DNA from: an uncultured Muribaculaceae bacterium
GTDB lineage: Bacteria; Bacteroidota; Bacteroidia; Bacteroidales; Muribaculaceae
Direction of reading: 5' to 3'
DNA length: 54,984 nt
NCBI GenBank assembly: GCA_910584365.1
Contig: CAJUAF010000018.1
Span: forward strand, 1-54,984
Shown here: one piece after another, positions 27,566 through 36,788 of the stretch
Layout of the letters: every line of letters begins with the position of its first letter
Position numbering within the stretch: the first letter of the stretch is position 1
Made by a program: the position numbers and the translations under genes
The notes under the pieces: generated by a model
Told to the model about the DNA's origin: nothing
Databases searched by the model: none
The model's input: the letters and a program-made list of their open reading frames with translations, nothing else

Positions 27566-28377
27566 TGGTCATCCGTTTTGAAAAACTCCCATCCACCAAT
27601 ACCTATATAAAGGAACACGCAGGGGAGCTTGAACCATACACCGCCGTCACTGCCTCTTTTCAGAGCGCCGGACGCGGCCAGCGCGGCAATTCCTGGGAAT
27701 CGGAACCGGGGAAAAACCTTTTGCTGTCGATGCTTTTCGTGCCGCCGGAGCATATCGTCCCGGCGCGTCAGTTCCTGATTTCCCAGGCTGTCTCTACGGG
27801 GATGCTCTATTCCCTGGCTAAACTGCTTGTAAAGTATGAGACTCCTCCGGTGACCGTCAAATGGCCGAACGACATATATATCGGTGACCGAAAGGTCGCC
27901 GGCATACTGATCGAGAATACAATTTCGGCTGAAGGGGGAATTGCGCGTTCCATCGTCGGAGTGGGACTGAACGTAAACCAGCGGGTTTTCCGCTCCGATG
28001 CCCCGAATCCCGTCTCGCTGATTGAATTCACCGGCATGGAACTCGATCTGACGGAGGTGGCCGAGACGGTGGCCGACGATATGGCTATGTTCCTGGGAGG
28101 ACTGAAATACTGTCATGAGGGGAGCGAAGCCCTCGGACTACTGCGCTCCCGGTATCTTGCCGCGCTGTGGCGTTCGGGAGGATTCTATCCGTATGTGGCG
28201 CTTAAGGCTTCTGCCGCTCCTGCTCCGACAGCTGTATGGGCGGGGATGCCTTCCAAAGGGGACACGTTCGAGGCCGAGATTGTCGAAGTCGCTTCCGACG
28301 GTCCCGTGACCATGCGTCTGCGCGACGGTTCCCTGCGCACGTTTGCTTTCAAGGAAATCGCCCCGGTGCTTTCCTAA
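27565..28377 (+). CDS. birA: Biotin-[acetyl-CoA-carboxylase] ligase
   Basis: A 270-residue ligase without the N-terminal DNA-binding domain of E. coli BirA. Catalytic segments: STNTYIKE, QSAGRGQRGNSWES (biotinyl-AMP loop), VKWPNDIYIGDRKVAGILIE and a C-terminal small domain. It activates biotin and attaches it to carboxylase biotin-carrier domains. Last gene of the six-gene operon, followed by a terminator hairpin at 28443-28474. Confidence 0.93.
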   Translation: MVIRFEKLPSTNTYIKEHAGELEPYTAVTASFQSAGRGQRGNSWESEPGKNLLLSMLFVPPEHIVPARQFLISQAVSTGMLYSLAKLLVKYETPPVTVKWPNDIYIGDRKVAGILIENTISAEGGIARSIVGVGLNVNQRVFRSDAPNPVSLIEFTGMELDLTEVAETVADDMAMFLGGLKYCHEGSEALGLLRSRYLAALWRSGGFYPYVALKASAAPAPTAVWAGMPSKGDTFEAEIVEVASDGPVTMRLRDGSLRTFAFKEIAPVLS

Positions 28378-28442
28378 GGCCTCCCGGCTTTCTTAAGCGG
28401 AGGAGGGACGGCGAGACTACCGGCACGGAAGGTATAAAAACA

Positions 28443-28474
28443 AAAACGGGGCGTCATTCGCGACGGCCCGTTTT
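28443..28474 (+). terminator. Terminator of the regulator-PorX-birA operon
   Basis: AAAACGGG/CCCGTTTT stem with CGTC/GACG inside and one G-G mismatch. T-rich sequence lies on both sides, with the stronger run (GTTTTTGTTTTT) on the minus strand, so it may be bidirectional. Confidence 0.75.
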
Positions 28475-28954
28475 CTGGGATAATGATGTATCTTTTATTT
28501 ACTTTGCTCTATTATTGAATTGTAGACTGTGTCTTTAGAGGTATTATGGTGATTTAAGTGCTATTAACTTAGTTTGGTTGTAATCGCTTGTGGATTACAC
28601 TGCAAAGTTACGGCGCTTAGATTACATTGAAGTTACAACTGTCACACAATTTGAAAACGATATACAAATTAACATTAATTAACTAATAAAAGGGCTTTTT
28701 TGTAAATGGATTTTTATAATTTTGGTGCATAAAAAAATCTCAATCCAAAATAAAAGAGTTATTTTTATGGCAACCATAAAAAATCTCTGTCTCATATCAA
28801 AATTAGCTTCCGGTTGTTAATTGCGCTCACCGTCTGCTTTTTCTTTATACAAATTGCTTCGATTAAAATAAAGACTATCATTCGATGTCCTCTATGTTCG
28901 ATGGAAGCCGAAAAATTTTAATTTTTTCTACTTTTCATAATATCTATTAACCAA
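28475..28954 (+). other. AT-rich intergenic region before the adhesin-like gene
   Basis: No gene seen. It contains TAATTTTG at 28717-28724 (plus strand, no matching -33), CAAAGTTA at 28602-28609 (a minus-strand -7 with no -33), and the hairpin at 28755-28788. The true promoter of the 28966 gene is not resolved. Confidence 0.4.
28755..28788 (+). repeat. Long inverted repeat in the leader of the adhesin-like gene
   Basis: AGAG-TT-ATTTTTATGG then CAA then CCATAAAAAAT-CTCT: a 10-bp AT-rich stem with one bulged A plus a 4-bp outer stem. It could be a regulatory hairpin or attenuator. No obvious T-run beyond it. Confidence 0.5.
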
Positions 28955-28965
28955 AATAAGTGCCT

Positions 28966-31900
28966 ATGAAAAATTTTGTTACAACGGCTATCGCGTTGAT
29001 GCTGGGGGCGACCGCCCTTGCAGCAGACCAGGTGCCGTGGTCGGAAGATTTTGCCGCCTACAATTCCATCAGCAAATGGCCATCCGCCAAAGGAATCAGC
29101 AGCACGCGCAGTATAACCCAGTCCAGCGGGCAGCTGTATATGGCGCAGGCTCCGACAAACAAGGAGAACGGCTATTATCTGTGGTTCACCGAGAACGGTT
29201 TCGATCTCGAGGCCGGAAAAAGCTATCGTTTCGATATTGATTCCAGAACCAACTCAGACGCCGGCTCCAAGTATTTTGAAATCCGTCTTTATAAGAAAGG
29301 GGAGGCGAAGCCCACTGTCAACGATGAATATTCAGTCATCATGAAAGTGGAGGGTATCACTCAGGATATGCTTACCTATTCGGATTATTTCGAACCTGCG
29401 GAGACGGGTGAGTATTATCTCTGTCTGTATGCTTACGCCAACTATGCCGCCAGGGCGATGTACTGGGACAATTTCAATCTGGTAGAGGCTTCGATGGACG
29501 CTCCTGCAAAACCGGGCATTTCGGTAACGGCTGATGCGTCGGGTGTGCTGAAAACCTCTGTCGAAGTAACCTGTCCCCTGAAGAGTATCCGCGGCAATGA
29601 TCTGACTGCTCTTACGAAACTTGTGATCTACCGCGACGGCGGAATTGTCCGGGAGGTTGAGACTCCCGCAGTGAACTCTACGGTTACGGTGACCGACTAC
29701 GTGGCCCAGCCGGGCAATCATGTTTACAGTGCCGTAGCCTACAATGAATACGGTGCGGGAGCCCAGGCTGATTATACTCTTGTCGTCGGTACCGGTGTGG
29801 AGAAATATACCTATCTCTACGAAGCCATCTATACTCCCGAAGGGAAAGTGAGAATCCAGTGGCCGGCCAAGGACGGCGTGACGTCCTACAAAGTGGCCTC
29901 TACCGATGGACGCGAACTCCCGGGCACTCCGGTGCTTGACGAGGCGACATCCACCTATTGGGTCATCGACGACGCTTTCTCAGCCGGGGATGAGCCGAAG
30001 GGATGGCAATGGGTAGTCTCGCAGGTTGACGACGGAACGGCAAGTGCGCTCGGCACCACCAACTATCTCTGCCTGAACAACGAGATTCCCTATTATCCGA
30101 CCATGACGACGGCTACCGCCCTGGATGCCTTTACGCTGGATCAGACATACCAGTACGGTTGGCTGTATTACGGCGGAGGCGGAGGAAGTATCGGCGCGAG
30201 CATTTCACGCGACTATTCGACCAAGGAGATGCGGCGTCTGTGGCTCATATCTCCCGGACTTAAACTCGCTCATGACAAGTTCTACCGCGTCCTGGTTACC
30301 GGCAGTTCCGACAGCGGCACGGTTACCTATACCATCAAAGCCGGACAGAGCAACGAACATGAGGCGCTGACTATTCCGGTGACGGAAAACCGTCCGACCG
30401 TGGCTGGCGGCAGTAATATGGATGTGACGCAGACCGACGAGATGTTCCTCTCGGTTCCCGAGGACGGGATGTATTTCGTAGGCATTATCGGCGAGATTCC
30501 GGCTAATGTCAACTCAGACGCCCTGCGCCTGAAACGCTTTGATATAATCGAGGTGGACGGAACGCTTCCCGATGTGCCGACCGATGTCCGTGTGGCATAC
30601 AGTGCCGTGGGAGGCAATGACGCCAAAATCAGCTTCAAAGTGCCGGAAAAGGCTATCAACGGCACCGATGTGGCCGGTCTGACAAAGGTGGAAATCTACA
30701 AGGACGGAACGTTGTACAGGACCATCACTGACGGAGTGACTCCCGGTGCGGCCATGGAATTCGATGTCGAGGTTACTCCCGGCGTCCAGAACGTCTATGC
30801 CATCCGGGCATGGAACGCCGCCGGACAGGGGGAAAGCGCCACGGCAAAAGTATTCGTTCTCAGCACACCATATACCAACGATTTCAATTCCGCGGATAAG
30901 CTCGAAGGATTTACCGTCATAAACAACCTCGGGACAACCAACACTATCGAAATCTTTAATGAGAGAATCCGAATCTTCCCCAATGACCTTGGTAATGACC
31001 ACTGGCTGATCACTCCTCCGATTACCCTGCAGAAAGGGATGTACTATGACCTGACTTTCAACGCCAAGTCGCTTGTTGACGACTGCGGTAACCTCGATGT
31101 GTTCATCGGCAAGGGGGCCAGTCCCGAACTGCTGACCGACAGGGTGATGGAGACAATCCCCCTGGATATGGCCGCAAATATCTTCATGGGTAACCGCGAG
31201 GAATATTTCACCGTCGAAGAGGACGGCCAGTATTTCCTGGGCTTCCACTTCACGCGCCCGGCTGAACGCAATATCAAGGCGGAGGTCTATATGGATGATC
31301 TTTCCATTTCCGCCGCCATCAACGGTATTCAGCCCGACCGCGGTATCCTGGAGGTTATTCCCGCCGCCGACGGTTCCCTCAAGGCCGAACTCAGCTACAC
31401 GGCGGCCACCAAGAGCCTCAATGGCTCAGACCTCAATCCCAACAGTACGCAGGATGTGTATTTCTACATCAACGGCGAACAGACCCCCGCGAACCGTACA
31501 TACAAGGCGTACCCGGGACAGAAAGTAGCCATCACAGTAGAAGTGCCCGAAGATCTGCCGTATATCTTCTCGGCCCGCACGGGGTGGGCCGGCCGCATTT
31601 CCTACAAGGATGCTTTCGTTGGCATCAATCGCCCCGATTATCCGGACCCGGACAAAATCTTGCTGAAAGAGACACAGCCCTACGGCCACGTGCTGATGAC
31701 GTGGGAGGCCCCGACGACCGACTATGAGGGGTATGCCCTCAATCCCGAGTTGCTCACCTACGAGGTGATGTCGCTGCAGCCCTCTCCCCAGAATCCCGAA
31801 AATCTTATCGAAGTACCTGTCCTGGAGAATATCAAGGGCACAAGCTGCGAGTTCGACGCCGTGGCTCCCGAGGCTCCCGAGGCTGCCCAGACGATGGTGC

Positions 31901-33870
31901 GCTATGTCCTTCGCGCCCGCAACCCCCGCGGCGAAGGTTCAAGAGGTGTCCTTACCTCCTATATCAATGTCGGTAAGCCTTACCGTATGCCTTACCGCGA
32001 GTCTTTCGCCAGTGATCCCGGTCAGCCCGGCATCCGCACCGCTATATTCGATGAATCGCTCGAAGGTCTGTGCCGGTGGGGTCTGATGACCGACGGTGTA
32101 GACGGCATCAAGTCGGCCGACAACGACGGAGTCTATCTCGCCCTGGAAGCATTGCTTGTCGATTCCAGAGGACGCTTCTATACCGGAAAGGTGAACCTCG
32201 GCAGCGGCCAGGCACCCTGCCTGACACTGATGGTCCACAATCCCGGCACATCAAACCGCAAGGCTGAAAATCTTCTTGAATTCAAGGTCTTCACGTACAG
32301 CGACGGCAAATGGCATTCTCTTGGCACCCCCCGGACGGTAGATGACCTCTGCAATGGCCTTCCCGGATGGAACAAGGTCTCCGTAGACCTCGGCGAATAT
32401 GCCGACAACGTGGTGGTATGTGGGGTAGAAGCTACCTGCAAGACCCATACTTTCACCTCTATTGACGATATCCGCATATGGGAGATTCCCGTGCATGACC
32501 TCTCGCTTCAGAGCCTTACGGCTCCCGTCAGCGTAACTCCTGGCGAGGAATTCGCCGTAGAGGTAGTGGTGGCCAACAACGGCCGCGAGACTGCCGTTCC
32601 GGAATCGGTGGATATGCTGATTGACGGCGAGACGGTGGCCGCTGCCGATGGGGTGGAAATCGAGGCCGGAAAGATGCACGTATTCAGACTGACACACTCG
32701 TTCCCGACTGTGGATCCCGCCACAAGCCATGAACTGAACTTCGCGGTGAACTACAACGCGGATGAAGACCCGGTCGACAACGAACGCGGACCCGTTACAG
32801 TGATGACTGTCGACAACGCCCTTTTACCCGTGACAAATATAGCCGCGACCACCGACAGCGAGAATATCGTCACCCTGACCTGGGATGCTCCCCAGGAGGT
32901 ACAGGCCGGAGTCACCACCGAGACATTCGAAAACTGGGAACCGGGAGTGGCATCGCAGCATGGCTGGACGAGCTTTGACGCTGACGGACGCAACATCCTC
33001 GGAATCAACAATGGCGCCGGTTCAGCCGTGGTGCTGCCCGGTCTGCCGAGTAACCAGCCCGCTTCCTTCGCCGTAGTCGACAATGCCACAAGCGAGCTTT
33101 CTCCGGAATATTTCCCGGCCAAGAGCGGTTCCAGGTTCCTGATGTCACTCTGTCCCGGCGGACAGGTCGGCATGGCTGACGACTGGATGATTTCTCCCGA
33201 ACTTTCCGGGAAAGCCCAGACGGTCAAATTCAATGTGCGCAACTACGCTACTTACGGCGCCCGTTTCCAGGTGCTTTACAGCGACGGAGCGATGTATATC
33301 GGCGGTTTCACCACCTCCGGGGAAACAGGCAGCGTCAGCAACGCCCAGTGGCATGAGGAAAGTTTCGAGCTTCCCGAAGGGACCAGGCGCATGGCAATCC
33401 GCAATGTGTCTCCGGCAGACGGCGGGTTTATGTTCATGATCGATGACATTACCTTCGAAGGTGCCGGATGCAGCGCTTCCGACCTGAAGGGCTACAATGT
33501 CTATCGCGAGGCCGAATGTCTGGCCCAGCCTGAAAGCGCAAGCCATACGTTCAGCGAGCCCTTCGCTCCCGGCAACTATGTATTCGGCGTGACGGCCCGT
33601 TACTCCAAAGGTGAATCCCGCCTGGTGCCTGTCGAAATCGAAGTCAGGGAGAGTGGCATCGATACCACGGTTGCCGAAGGTATCCACGTATTCGGAGGCC
33701 AGGGATGCATCCATGTGACCGGTGCCGAAGGACTGACAGTAGAGGTGCATGACCTTCGCGGAATCCTTCTGAGCAGCAGTGTTATGGGAGCCGAAAGCCG
33801 TATCGCGGCCGCCAGCGGAATCTATATCGTGACCGTCAGCGGTAAGAGCTACAAGGTTGCGGTTAAATAA
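28966..33870 (+). CDS. Giant secreted adhesin-like protein with T9SS-type C-terminal domain
   Basis: A 1634-residue protein started at ATG 28966 (a GTG two codons earlier is possible). Signal peptide MKNFVTTAIALMLGATALAA. Several cleaved-adhesin/MAM-like sandwiches are visible from the repeated pattern WLISPGLKL, HWLITPPITL and DDWMISPELS, each followed by a D-D/F-x-I/D-D-I-x-F strand; Fn3-like segments lie between them. The C-terminal 70 residues (VEVHDLRGILLSSSVMG, then GIYIVTVSGKSYKVAVK) look like a type A type IX secretion sorting domain. Probably exported across the outer membrane and anchored or released. No protease motif was seen. Confidence 0.78.
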   Translation: MKNFVTTAIALMLGATALAADQVPWSEDFAAYNSISKWPSAKGISSTRSITQSSGQLYMAQAPTNKENGYYLWFTENGFDLEAGKSYRFDIDSRTNSDAGSKYFEIRLYKKGEAKPTVNDEYSVIMKVEGITQDMLTYSDYFEPAETGEYYLCLYAYANYAARAMYWDNFNLVEASMDAPAKPGISVTADASGVLKTSVEVTCPLKSIRGNDLTALTKLVIYRDGGIVREVETPAVNSTVTVTDYVAQPGNHVYSAVAYNEYGAGAQADYTLVVGTGVEKYTYLYEAIYTPEGKVRIQWPAKDGVTSYKVASTDGRELPGTPVLDEATSTYWVIDDAFSAGDEPKGWQWVVSQVDDGTASALGTTNYLCLNNEIPYYPTMTTATALDAFTLDQTYQYGWLYYGGGGGSIGASISRDYSTKEMRRLWLISPGLKLAHDKFYRVLVTGSSDSGTVTYTIKAGQSNEHEALTIPVTENRPTVAGGSNMDVTQTDEMFLSVPEDGMYFVGIIGEIPANVNSDALRLKRFDIIEVDGTLPDVPTDVRVAYSAVGGNDAKISFKVPEKAINGTDVAGLTKVEIYKDGTLYRTITDGVTPGAAMEFDVEVTPGVQNVYAIRAWNAAGQGESATAKVFVLSTPYTNDFNSADKLEGFTVINNLGTTNTIEIFNERIRIFPNDLGNDHWLITPPITLQKGMYYDLTFNAKSLVDDCGNLDVFIGKGASPELLTDRVMETIPLDMAANIFMGNREEYFTVEEDGQYFLGFHFTRPAERNIKAEVYMDDLSISAAINGIQPDRGILEVIPAADGSLKAELSYTAATKSLNGSDLNPNSTQDVYFYINGEQTPANRTYKAYPGQKVAITVEVPEDLPYIFSARTGWAGRISYKDAFVGINRPDYPDPDKILLKETQPYGHVLMTWEAPTTDYEGYALNPELLTYEVMSLQPSPQNPENLIEVPVLENIKGTSCEFDAVAPEAPEAAQTMVRYVLRARNPRGEGSRGVLTSYINVGKPYRMPYRESFASDPGQPGIRTAIFDESLEGLCRWGLMTDGVDGIKSADNDGVYLALEALLVDSRGRFYTGKVNLGSGQAPCLTLMVHNPGTSNRKAENLLEFKVFTYSDGKWHSLGTPRTVDDLCNGLPGWNKVSVDLGEYADNVVVCGVEATCKTHTFTSIDDIRIWEIPVHDLSLQSLTAPVSVTPGEEFAVEVVVANNGRETAVPESVDMLIDGETVAAADGVEIEAGKMHVFRLTHSFPTVDPATSHELNFAVNYNADEDPVDNERGPVTVMTVDNALLPVTNIAATTDSENIVTLTWDAPQEVQAGVTTETFENWEPGVASQHGWTSFDADGRNILGINNGAGSAVVLPGLPSNQPASFAVVDNATSELSPEYFPAKSGSRFLMSLCPGGQVGMADDWMISPELSGKAQTVKFNVRNYATYGARFQVLYSDGAMYIGGFTTSGETGSVSNAQWHEESFELPEGTRRMAIRNVSPADGGFMFMIDDITFEGAGCSASDLKGYNVYREAECLAQPESASHTFSEPFAPGNYVFGVTARYSKGESRLVPVEIEVRESGIDTTVAEGIHVFGGQGCIHVTGAEGLTVEVHDLRGILLSSSVMGAESRIAAASGIYIVTVSGKSYKVAVK

Positions 33871-33897
33871 TACGACCGACAATATCTTTTAATCCTG

Positions 33898-33929
33898 CGG
33901 GAGCGGACCGGACAGCCGGTCGGCTCCCG
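33898..33929 (+). terminator. Terminator of the adhesin-like gene
   Basis: CGGGAGC-G-GACCGG, ACAG loop, CCGGTC-G-GCTCCCG: 13 pairs with one G-G mismatch, then TTGTATTTTAT. Confidence 0.85.
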
Positions 33930-33953
33930 TTGTATTTTATACATACGAAAAAC

Positions 33954-33985
33954 TTTGCCTATATGAAAAAAATAAACTAAATTTG
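33954..33985 (+). promoter_or_regulatory. Promoter of the TPR lipoprotein gene
   Basis: TTTG (33954-33957), N20, TAAATTTG (33978-33985): exact consensus. Leader about 100 nt to the ATG at 34093. Confidence 0.75.
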
Positions 33986-34092
33986 CATTGCGTAGACGGG
34001 GAAACGGACCGTTGTGTTAAAAAAGCACAACCGGCTCGGAGACTTACCCCCAAAGATGTTAAACTCTGAAAATTTAGATTCAAACCACATAT

Positions 34093-35787
34093 ATGTCAAC
34101 AGTTCGTATGTCGCGCTTTGCGCTACTTTCCGGAGCAGCGCTTATGCTCCTGACCGGTTGCAACAAAAAGCTCAACCAGTTTCAGGCCGATTATTTTTCT
34201 GTAAATCCTAACCCTCTTGAAGTTGTCGGCGACCGCGTACCTGCTACGGTCAGCGCCCGTATTCCGGCTAAATTCTTTGTTAAGAACGCCCAGGTGACCG
34301 TCACCCCCTACCTTTGTTTCGAAGGTGGAGAGGTCAGCTCCCAGCCCTACTCTTTCCAGGGAGAGAAGGTCCGCGGCAATGCCCCGGTCATCAGCTACGA
34401 GAACGGCGGCACGGTGACGATTCCGGTGATGTATAACTATTCTCCCGAGATGCTTAAATCCACTCTCCAGCTGGCTTTCAACGTACAGCAGGGTGGCAAA
34501 CAGTATGTACTGCCCCGTGTGACCGTGGCCGAAGGGGTCGTGGCTACCGGTGCCCTTGCCGATGCCCGCTCGGTGAATCCCGCTGTGGCTCCCGACAAGT
34601 TCCAGCGTATCATCAACGAGAAATATAACGCCGACATCCACTTCCTTATCAACCAGGCTAACATCCGCGACGCCCAGGCCAATTCCGCCGACATGACCTC
34701 GCTGAACCAGCGCATCCGCGAGGCCGCCGGCGATTCCACCCGTCAGATTGCTGAAATCAACATATCCTCCTACGCTTCCCCCGAAGGCTCGCTGGACTAC
34801 AATACCCGTCTGGCCGAGAAGCGCGAGCAGTCGACCACCACTTTCATGAAAGGTCGTCTCAAGAAGGACAATGTCACCGAGTTCGGCGAACTGACCGCCA
34901 ACTTCACTCCCGAGGACTGGGAAGGTTTCCAGAAACTGGTGGCTGCAAGCAATATCCAGGACAAGGAGCTGATCCTCAGTGTGCTGTCCATGTATAAGGA
35001 TCCCGAACAGCGCGAGAAGGAAATCCGTAACCTCTCCTCGATTTTCGACCAGCTGGCTGACCAGATTCTTCCCCAGCTCCGCAAGAGCCGCATTACCGCA
35101 TCCATCAACGTAATCGGCAAGAGCGACCAGGAAATCATGAACTATTTCGAGAAAGATCCCTCGAAACTGAACGTCGACGAGATGCTTTACTGCGCTACTC
35201 TCTATGACAATAACGCCGACAAGATGAAGGTCTACAACAAGGCCGCCGAAATGTACCCCAACGATTACCGCGTCTACAATGACCTGGGTCTTACCCAGTA
35301 TGTTGCCGGCGATTATGACGCTGCCCGCGCCAACTTCAGCCAGGCCGCCCGCCTGAATCCGGCCGCTACCGAGCCTCAGATGAACCTCGGCCTTATTTCC
35401 CTGGTAAACAAGGATTACCGTGTGGCCAACCAGAAGTTCGGCTCTGCCGCCGGCCTGGAGGAACTCGGAGATGCCATGGGTACATATTATCTGATGACCG
35501 GCGACGCGAATGCCGCCGTCAAGGCGTTCGGCTCTTCGAAGAGCAACAATGCCGCCCTGGCCCAGATTCTTACCAAAGATTACAGCAAGGCCAAGTCCAC
35601 TCTCGGCGCTGTAAACAATCCCGACGCGATGACCTACTATCTGACCGCCATCCTCGGTGCCCGCACCAATAATGACTCGATGGTATCCTCCAACCTCCGT
35701 CAGGCTGTGAAACTTGATCGTTCGCTGGCTACCCGCGCCCTCAACGACCTTGAGTTCAAGAACTTCAATCTCTCTGCAATCCTCTGA
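34093..35787 (+). CDS. TPR-containing outer-membrane lipoprotein
   Basis: A 564-residue protein with a lipobox (LMLLTGC, Cys23). A second ATG five codons in is possible as start. The N-terminal third is beta-rich; a middle segment ISSYASPEGSLDYNTRLAEKREQ resembles the OmpA-like peptidoglycan-associated fold; the C-terminal part (about 350-540) has TPR repeats with YPNDYRVYNDLGLTQYVAGDYDAA. Probably on the inner face of the outer membrane, linking envelope and cell wall. Conserved type in Bacteroidales, function not established. Own promoter; codon use looks highly expressed. Confidence 0.75.
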   Translation: MSTVRMSRFALLSGAALMLLTGCNKKLNQFQADYFSVNPNPLEVVGDRVPATVSARIPAKFFVKNAQVTVTPYLCFEGGEVSSQPYSFQGEKVRGNAPVISYENGGTVTIPVMYNYSPEMLKSTLQLAFNVQQGGKQYVLPRVTVAEGVVATGALADARSVNPAVAPDKFQRIINEKYNADIHFLINQANIRDAQANSADMTSLNQRIREAAGDSTRQIAEINISSYASPEGSLDYNTRLAEKREQSTTTFMKGRLKKDNVTEFGELTANFTPEDWEGFQKLVAASNIQDKELILSVLSMYKDPEQREKEIRNLSSIFDQLADQILPQLRKSRITASINVIGKSDQEIMNYFEKDPSKLNVDEMLYCATLYDNNADKMKVYNKAAEMYPNDYRVYNDLGLTQYVAGDYDAARANFSQAARLNPAATEPQMNLGLISLVNKDYRVANQKFGSAAGLEELGDAMGTYYLMTGDANAAVKAFGSSKSNNAALAQILTKDYSKAKSTLGAVNNPDAMTYYLTAILGARTNNDSMVSSNLRQAVKLDRSLATRALNDLEFKNFNLSAIL

Positions 35788-35812
35788 TTACCCGATATTC
35801 CCTGTATTATAA

Positions 35813-36757
35813 ATGGTAACCCGAAAAGGCGGGGCGCGTCCTACGGGCGCGTCCCGCAATTATTCATCCCGCCCGTCTGCTCCACGTCGTTCCTGTCCGC
35901 GTGGAAGGAGAGGGCAGACTCCCCTGGGGAAGCGGGGCGCAAGACGCCTCGGTCTGTTGCTGGTGGTCGCCTTAATAGCGGCAATCGCATATTTTGTAAA
36001 TGCGGCTAAAGAGCGCCATGGGCGCCAGGAATATGCGTCTGCCGGTGTCGATGCGGTAAAACTGATGGAAGTATCCGTTCCGCGGGGTTTGCCCCAGGAG
36101 ATTATCCCTTATACGGGCATGACTGTCTCTTTCAATAAGAAGACCCATCAGCCCAACTGGGTGGCCTGGGAACTGCTCGGCAGCGAGGTGGAGGGAGATT
36201 CCGAGCGCGAGCCCGGTTTCCTGACCGACCCCGACGTGGACGGGTGTGCCACCCACGATGATTACCGTCGTTCGGGTTATGACCGCGGCCATATGGCCCC
36301 GGCCGGAGACATGAAATGGCATCCTCAGGCGATGCGCGAATCGTTCTATATGACAAATATCTGTCCGCAGGCCGGTGACCTCAACCGGGGAGCCTGGAAA
36401 AAGCTGGAGGAAAAATGCAGGGTACGCGCCAAAGCAGACAGCGCCCTCATAATCGTCTGCGGGCCCGTCTTCGACAAAGCCGGTGCCTCGATGCGGATCG
36501 GCACTACGGGAGTCGCTGTCCCGCAGAGTTTTTTCAAGGTGATACTCTCCCCCTTCGCCGAGCGCCCCTGGGCAATCGGCTTTGTCATGCCTAACGGTTA
36601 TGTGGAGGGAGGGATGCAGAAGTCTGCTGTCAGTGTCGACGAGGTCGAGGCTCTGACCGGCTACGATTTCTTCGCCGCGCTTCCCGATTCCCTGGAAAAT
36701 CTTCTGGAATCCCGATGCGACTTCAATGCCTTCTCCCACATCCCGCGCACTAACTGA
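35813..36757 (+). CDS. Membrane-anchored DNA/RNA non-specific endonuclease
   Basis: A 314-residue protein with a very basic N-terminus (about 1-45), one membrane helix (about 46-63), then a NUC1/EndA-type nuclease domain with catalytic motif DRGHMAPAGD (157-166, His160 as general base) and the downstream metal-binding asparagine region QAGDLNRGAWKKLE. Expected outside the inner membrane, degrading DNA or RNA. It starts 25 bases after the lipoprotein gene and overlaps only out-of-frame sequence before the next gene. Confidence 0.88.
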   Translation: MVTRKGGARPTGASRNYSSRPSAPRRSCPRGRRGQTPLGKRGARRLGLLLVVALIAAIAYFVNAAKERHGRQEYASAGVDAVKLMEVSVPRGLPQEIIPYTGMTVSFNKKTHQPNWVAWELLGSEVEGDSEREPGFLTDPDVDGCATHDDYRRSGYDRGHMAPAGDMKWHPQAMRESFYMTNICPQAGDLNRGAWKKLEEKCRVRAKADSALIIVCGPVFDKAGASMRIGTTGVAVPQSFFKVILSPFAERPWAIGFVMPNGYVEGGMQKSAVSVDEVEALTGYDFFAALPDSLENLLESRCDFNAFSHIPRTN

Positions 36758-36788
36758 CACTCATCCCTCTGGCCCTCCGAAGACTTCA

